Source: Diphasiastrum complanatum (Eukaryota > Streptophyta > Lycopodiopsida > Lycopodiales > Lycopodiaceae). Taken from it: DNA of 64,000 bases. The stretch lies in NCBI GenBank assembly GCA_029204225.1, contig CM055107.1, positions 12,974,040 through 13,038,039 of the forward strand, read 5' to 3'. The notes beneath the pieces are model-generated. The model did not search any database, was not told the DNA's origin, and saw only the letters and a list, made by a program, of their open reading frames with translations. Position 1 is the first letter of the stretch; each line of letters opens with the position of its first letter. Below are positions 60,097 through 64,000 of this stretch, piece after piece. A program made the position numbers and the translations under genes.

Positions 60097-61257
60097 GATT
60101 CTAATGTTTCTTCAACTTTTAGGTTCTGTCCTAAAGCACTTAGCACTCACTTTTCTCTCAACAAATGATAGATAAAGAGATCTATGAAGATTTAGGACCC
60201 TAAAACACTTCTATCTTGAACCTAGATGGTTTCCAAGCATAGAAAGGAAGATTGAAACACATGCAACACTTTGCACACACTAAGAATGGATTACAAAATC
60301 AAACCAACCTGAACACACTCTTGCTTAAGCTCTCAAACTTTCCAGCAAGTGACCAAATCAAGTTATGGTGTGAAGAGTTACTTGCATTCTTAGAAAATAC
60401 CCAAAACTAGGATGCCAAGATTACCTAGTAATGAACAAACTTGATCAACATATGATCAACACACTAAGATATTGATTCAACCTGTAAAACCACATGTAAA
60501 CCACACTTCTAAAAGTTTATAAACTCCAGCAAGTGATAAATACAAGATTTAGAGGTGAATGAATGAGCACACTTAGTGAATCACAAGACTAGCTTCACTA
60601 TCTTGTCAAATCTTGGTGTTTAGATGTAGATCTAAGATCACTTCGCATGAGAATGTTCCTCAACCTGTTAAGAACCTGAAAACACACTTGCATAATGGTT
60701 AACACCTTCCAGCAAATGCTCCAATCAAATTACATAAGGAGAGTTACTTACATGCTCAACAAAGTACACCAAAAATTATGTCAAAATTGATGACAATCTT
60801 TACAATATGCTCTTCACAATGGAGCTTACAATATGTTCACCCAAAAAAGGGGATCTTTCATCCAAATGGGAGCTTTGCTCAGCCTTTAGGAGAATTACAA
60901 CTCACTCAAAAAGAGCATTTGTCATCCACTTAAGGAGAAGTTTCATCCACTTAAGGAGAGTGTTCATCCAAGAATGGAGATTGTCAACAATAGGATTGAA
61001 AAGAACATTGTTAGTATTGAATATGCACAAGCCTCACAATCACAAATGATTAGGTGTTATGATCTGATCCAAAATAGTTTCTTTTCAGCCTCTGATCTTC
61101 AATAGACCTGAAATATGCTTTTGATCCACAAGTTCAACTCACAAAACAAAGGTTAGTAAGATTTGATCAACAAAGCAATGCAAAATCATGCTAGAACTTG
61201 ATCAAACATCCAAATATCACCAAAAATGGAATACTTACTGTAAATAGAAGCCAACCA
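60097..61257 (-). other. Element B leader before gag
   Basis: About 1.16 kb between primer-binding site and the gag start. It holds several short repeated motifs (for example CACTTAAGGAGA twice near 60935-60960) and no long frame. It would be the 5' untranslated leader. Confidence 0.75.
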
Positions 61258-61269
61258 GCTCTGATACCA
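61258..61269 (-). other. Element B primer-binding site
   Basis: On the minus strand it reads TGGTATCAGAGC, complementary to the initiator methionine tRNA end, and begins at the base following the 5' LTR. Confidence 0.95.
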
Positions 61270-61924
61270 TGTGAAAAATACATATCATAAGTGGATCTAA
61301 ACTCCAAGATCATTGGCTTGAATGCTTGCACTCCAAACTACATAAGCTAGGAATTGGCAACACATTCTATGCTACCTAGAATGCAAAGAACTTGATCAAA
61401 AAGCATTTATCACAAATGGAAACTTCCATAAACATCAAGTGCGGCCCAAAATAGCATTATATAGTCCATAATACATCAGCCTACCACTTTTGGAAAGCAC
61501 CTAAGATCATACACAATAGCTTGAAGACAATACACACAACAATGCTCTCAATGGAGGAAGAAACAATGACAATGATCTATTGATCTCAATGAAGCATACA
61601 AAAGGTTTCTCCAACCTGTTCTCCACGACTTCCCTACTATTTATGGATGAGGAAGATGACTCTCTCTCCTCTCTCTAGAAGGTACTTGACCCTAGATATT
61701 CCCTATATAGGAAAAATAGCTAAAAATGGCTTATATGACCAAAATACATCAAAATGGTCTCATTTTGAAGGGTATGAAGTTTGACACTTCATCATACTGA
61801 AAAAATACAGTAAATAAAAACATTGTGGCCTGGTTCACACGTGTGAAACTCCAGAACCAAAACTATTTACAATTTTAGCCAATTTAGGCCTCAAACTAGC
61901 TAGGAAATGTTGACAATTTTCACA
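61270..61924 (-). repeat. Element B 5' LTR (655 bp)
   Basis: Nearly identical to 55505-56159 with the five differences clustered near its primer-binding-site half. It carries the palindrome CACACGTGTG at 61836-61845. Confidence 0.95.
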
Positions 61925-63433
61925 AAGGATGATGACATTTGGGTCAAGGCCATGGGAGAGGAGATGGAGTCAATTGCTATGCATAGCACATGGGACTTAG
62001 TAGAACCACTAGTTGTCAAGAAACCCATTGGTTGCAAATGGGTATATAGGACTAAGTACCATGCAGATGGAAGTATAGCAAAGCACAAGGCAAGATTGGT
62101 GATCAAAGGGTATGCACAAAGTAAAGGCATCGACTATGAGGAGACCTTTGTGCCAGTATGTAAGTGGAATACTCTAAATCTACTTGTTGCTTTAGCTCCA
62201 CATTTTGGTTGGCCTTTGCATCAGATGGATGTGAAATCTGCTTTTCTAAATGGTGAGTTTGAAGAAGAGGTGTTCATGGATCAACCTGAAGGTTTTGTAG
62301 TGAAGGGACATGAAAATAAAGTATGTCGCTTGAAGAAAGCGCTTTATGGTCTTAAACAGGCACCACGTGCATGGTATAGCAGAATTGATGCCTACTTCCG
62401 TTCAAAGGGGATGGTGAGAACACATTCTGATCCAAATCTATATGTCTTATGCTTTGATGGTATGGTTGTTTTGATTGCTCTTTATGTTGATGACTTGATT
62501 ATTACGAGAAATAATCAAGAGATGATAGACATGATCAAGAAAGACCTTGTGGAACAATTCGAGATGACAAATCTCAGCCTGATGCATTATTGCCTTGGAG
62601 TAGAAGTGTGGCAAAAAGGACACGAAGTGGGTTTAACATAGGTAAAGTATGTCAAAGAGCTGTTGCACAGGTTTAGGTTGCAGGATTGCAAACCAGTGAA
62701 TACTCCTATTGAACCAGGTGAAAAGCTTTCTAAGCTTGATGAGTCACAATCATTTAATGCTACGCTGTATAGGCAGTTAGTAGGGAGCTTGATTTACCTT
62801 ACCACGACTAGACCAAATATATGCTATGATGTTGGCATTGTAAGTCAGTTTATGGCAGCACCTACGGAAATGCATTGGAAGGCAGCTAAACGCATTTTGT
62901 GTTATGTGAAAGACACTTCAGATTATGGCTTGATTTACAGGAAGCATGATGGTTTACCTGAGTTGTGTGGCTATGTGGATGCGAATTGGGGAGGTGACTA
63001 TGATGATCGTAGATCCACCACAGGGTATGTATTTCAGTTTTGTGGTAGTTGCTTTTCCTGGTCTAGTAAGGAGCAAAGTGCAATTGCTCTATCCATCACA
63101 AAAGCAGAGCATAAGGCAATGTGTAGTGCAACACAGGAAGCTGTATGGTTGAGACAAATGTTGGAAGAAGTTGGCATGAAGCAAAAAAATCCCACGACAT
63201 TACATAGCGACAGTCAGAGTGGCATTTAGCTAGCAAAGAATCCAGTGTTCCATGCGAGAATCAAACACATTGAGATTCAATATCACTTTATACGTGAGAG
63301 GTTGCTGAGTCATGAAATTCATGTTGTTCATTGTAGTACGGGAAAACAACTAGCTGATATTTTCATTAAGCCACTTGTTGGAGAAAAGTTTGATAAGTTT
63401 ATATCAAAGCTTTCTGTACTTAAAGTTTGTTGA
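61925..63433 (+). pseudogene. Element C pol, second part (reverse transcriptase and RNase H), disabled
   Basis: It resumes the frame cut by element B with DDDIWVKAMGEEMESI. Reverse transcriptase is recognisable by GCKWVYRTKY, HQMDVKSAFLNGEFEE, YGLKQAPRAWY and LIALYVDDLIITR. A stop lies at 62639-62641 (after GLT) and another at 63227-63229 (after SQSGI). RNase H has GYVDANWGGDYDDRRSTTGY, and the frame ends ADIFIKPLVGEKF...VC at 63433. The RT and RNase H type differs from elements A and B, so C belongs to another copia lineage. Confidence 0.93.
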
Positions 63434-63487
63434 CTTTAAAGCTATGTATATGACTGTATAAAAAGTAGACCCTACTTTAAGGGAGAG

Positions 63488-63760
63488 AGTTAGATTTAAA
63501 GTAGAATCATTGTGCTACTGTACTGTGGGTCCTATTAGTTGATAAGGATCAGTTGGCCTCGCCACGAGGCAAGTCGATGGGACACGCATCCCGCCAACGG
63601 CAACCTGGGTCATGCATGGGTTGCCTGAATGAACAACTATATGTACAGTGTCATTTCATTTTGAGAAATACAGCTGCTATGTGAGCTTTTTGTGGAGAGT
63701 GTTGTAGTTTGTGTTATTGTGTAGCATGATCTGTGTTCATGTTCGAAGCAAATTCTAAGT
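63488..63760 (+). repeat. Element C 3' LTR (273 bp)
   Basis: It begins AGTTAGATTT after the purine tract AAGGGAGAG and ends AATTCTAAGT before the target-site duplication CTATT. Confidence 0.9.
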
Positions 63761-63765
63761 CTATT

Positions 63766-64000
63766 GTCCCTGTCTATACAACAACAGTAGTACGACAACA
63801 TTCACACATGTGATTCAAGCTACACAAAAAAATTACATTCTACACATCATAATTGAAGATATCAAGAGGAGAAGAGCTACAAGAAAACAACAACATTGAA
63901 GATGAATGTTCTCCAAAGATAGAGAGAACTCTTGAATACTTTCTCCATGCTAGTATATCTAGTCATAGTAGAAACAGTGTCACTTGGCCTCTTGCAAATA
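63766..64000. other. Sequence beyond element C
   Basis: No gene or repeat recognised in the last 235 bases. Confidence 0.4.

Larger units (their letters stand above)
55505..61924 (-). mobile_element. Ty1/copia retrotransposon B, young, nested in element C
   Basis: It is 6420 bases long, with 655-base LTRs at both ends (TGTGAAAA...TTTTCACA on the plus strand), flanked by AAGGA. In its own orientation it runs from 61924 to 55505: 5' LTR 61270-61924, primer-binding site 61258-61269, leader, one gag-pol frame 60096-56155, purine tract and 3' LTR 55505-56159. By eye the LTRs differ at only 5 of 655 positions (0.8%). Apart from one nonsense codon it looks intact. It belongs to the same broad lineage as element A. 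Confidence 0.96.
51404..63760 (+). mobile_element. Ty1/copia retrotransposon C, complete but decayed, split by element B
   Basis: Two LTRs (51404-51674 and 63488-63760), a primer-binding site right after the first, a purine tract right before the second, and flanking CTATT (51399-51403 and 63761-63765) define the element. Removing the nested element B and one of its duplications leaves about 5.9 kb. The LTRs differ at about 15 positions plus a small indel (5-6%), so it is older than B. The LTR ends are AGTTAGAATT...AATTCTAAGT rather than TG...CA. Confidence 0.92.

Overview
The window is nuclear DNA of a seed plant. It holds three intron-containing, single-copy-type genes, all reconstructed here by joining exons with GT/AG borders and matching phases, set among Ty1/copia retrotransposons of different ages. 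Introns of 2 to 4.4 kb in small conserved genes, filled with transposon debris, and a possible Penelope/rvt-type reverse transcriptase fragment fit a gymnosperm. That placement is an inference.

Layout. 1-2599: AT-rich upstream DNA with a possible TATA box. 2600-8221 (+): a seven-exon nuclear gene for a plastid sigma-70 factor (638 codons). 8669-14309 (+): decayed copia element A, its 5' LTR truncated, inserted just past the sigma gene. 14310-15065: a degenerate reverse transcriptase of another class. 17640-19570: repeats, then two copia 3' ends pointing away from each other. 22538-26262 (-): a two-exon two-pore K+ channel (TPK) gene with an antisense SINE in its intron and a repetitive 5' leader. 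27000-37380: intergenic, with four microsatellites in or near it and a degenerate tandem array. 37381-50277 (-): a seven-exon gene of 249 codons for the SUMO E3 ligase MMS21/HPY2 (NSE2), its introns carrying LINE, copia and hAT-like fragments. 50817-50899: a second SINE copy. 51404-63760 (+): copia element C, split by a younger and almost intact copia element B (55505-61924, minus strand).

The genes do not form a functional cluster. The sigma factor directs the plastid-encoded RNA polymerase to promoters. TPK is a Ca2+- and probably 14-3-3-regulated K+ channel of vacuole or thylakoid membranes. MMS21 is the SUMO ligase of the SMC5/6 complex in DNA repair and the meristem cell cycle.

No new multi-gene system was found. 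The most novel items are a very short tRNA-only SINE with two copies flanked by clean target-site duplications, a copia element whose LTRs lack TG...CA ends, and a palindrome (CACACGTGTG) repeated across several different copia LTRs.
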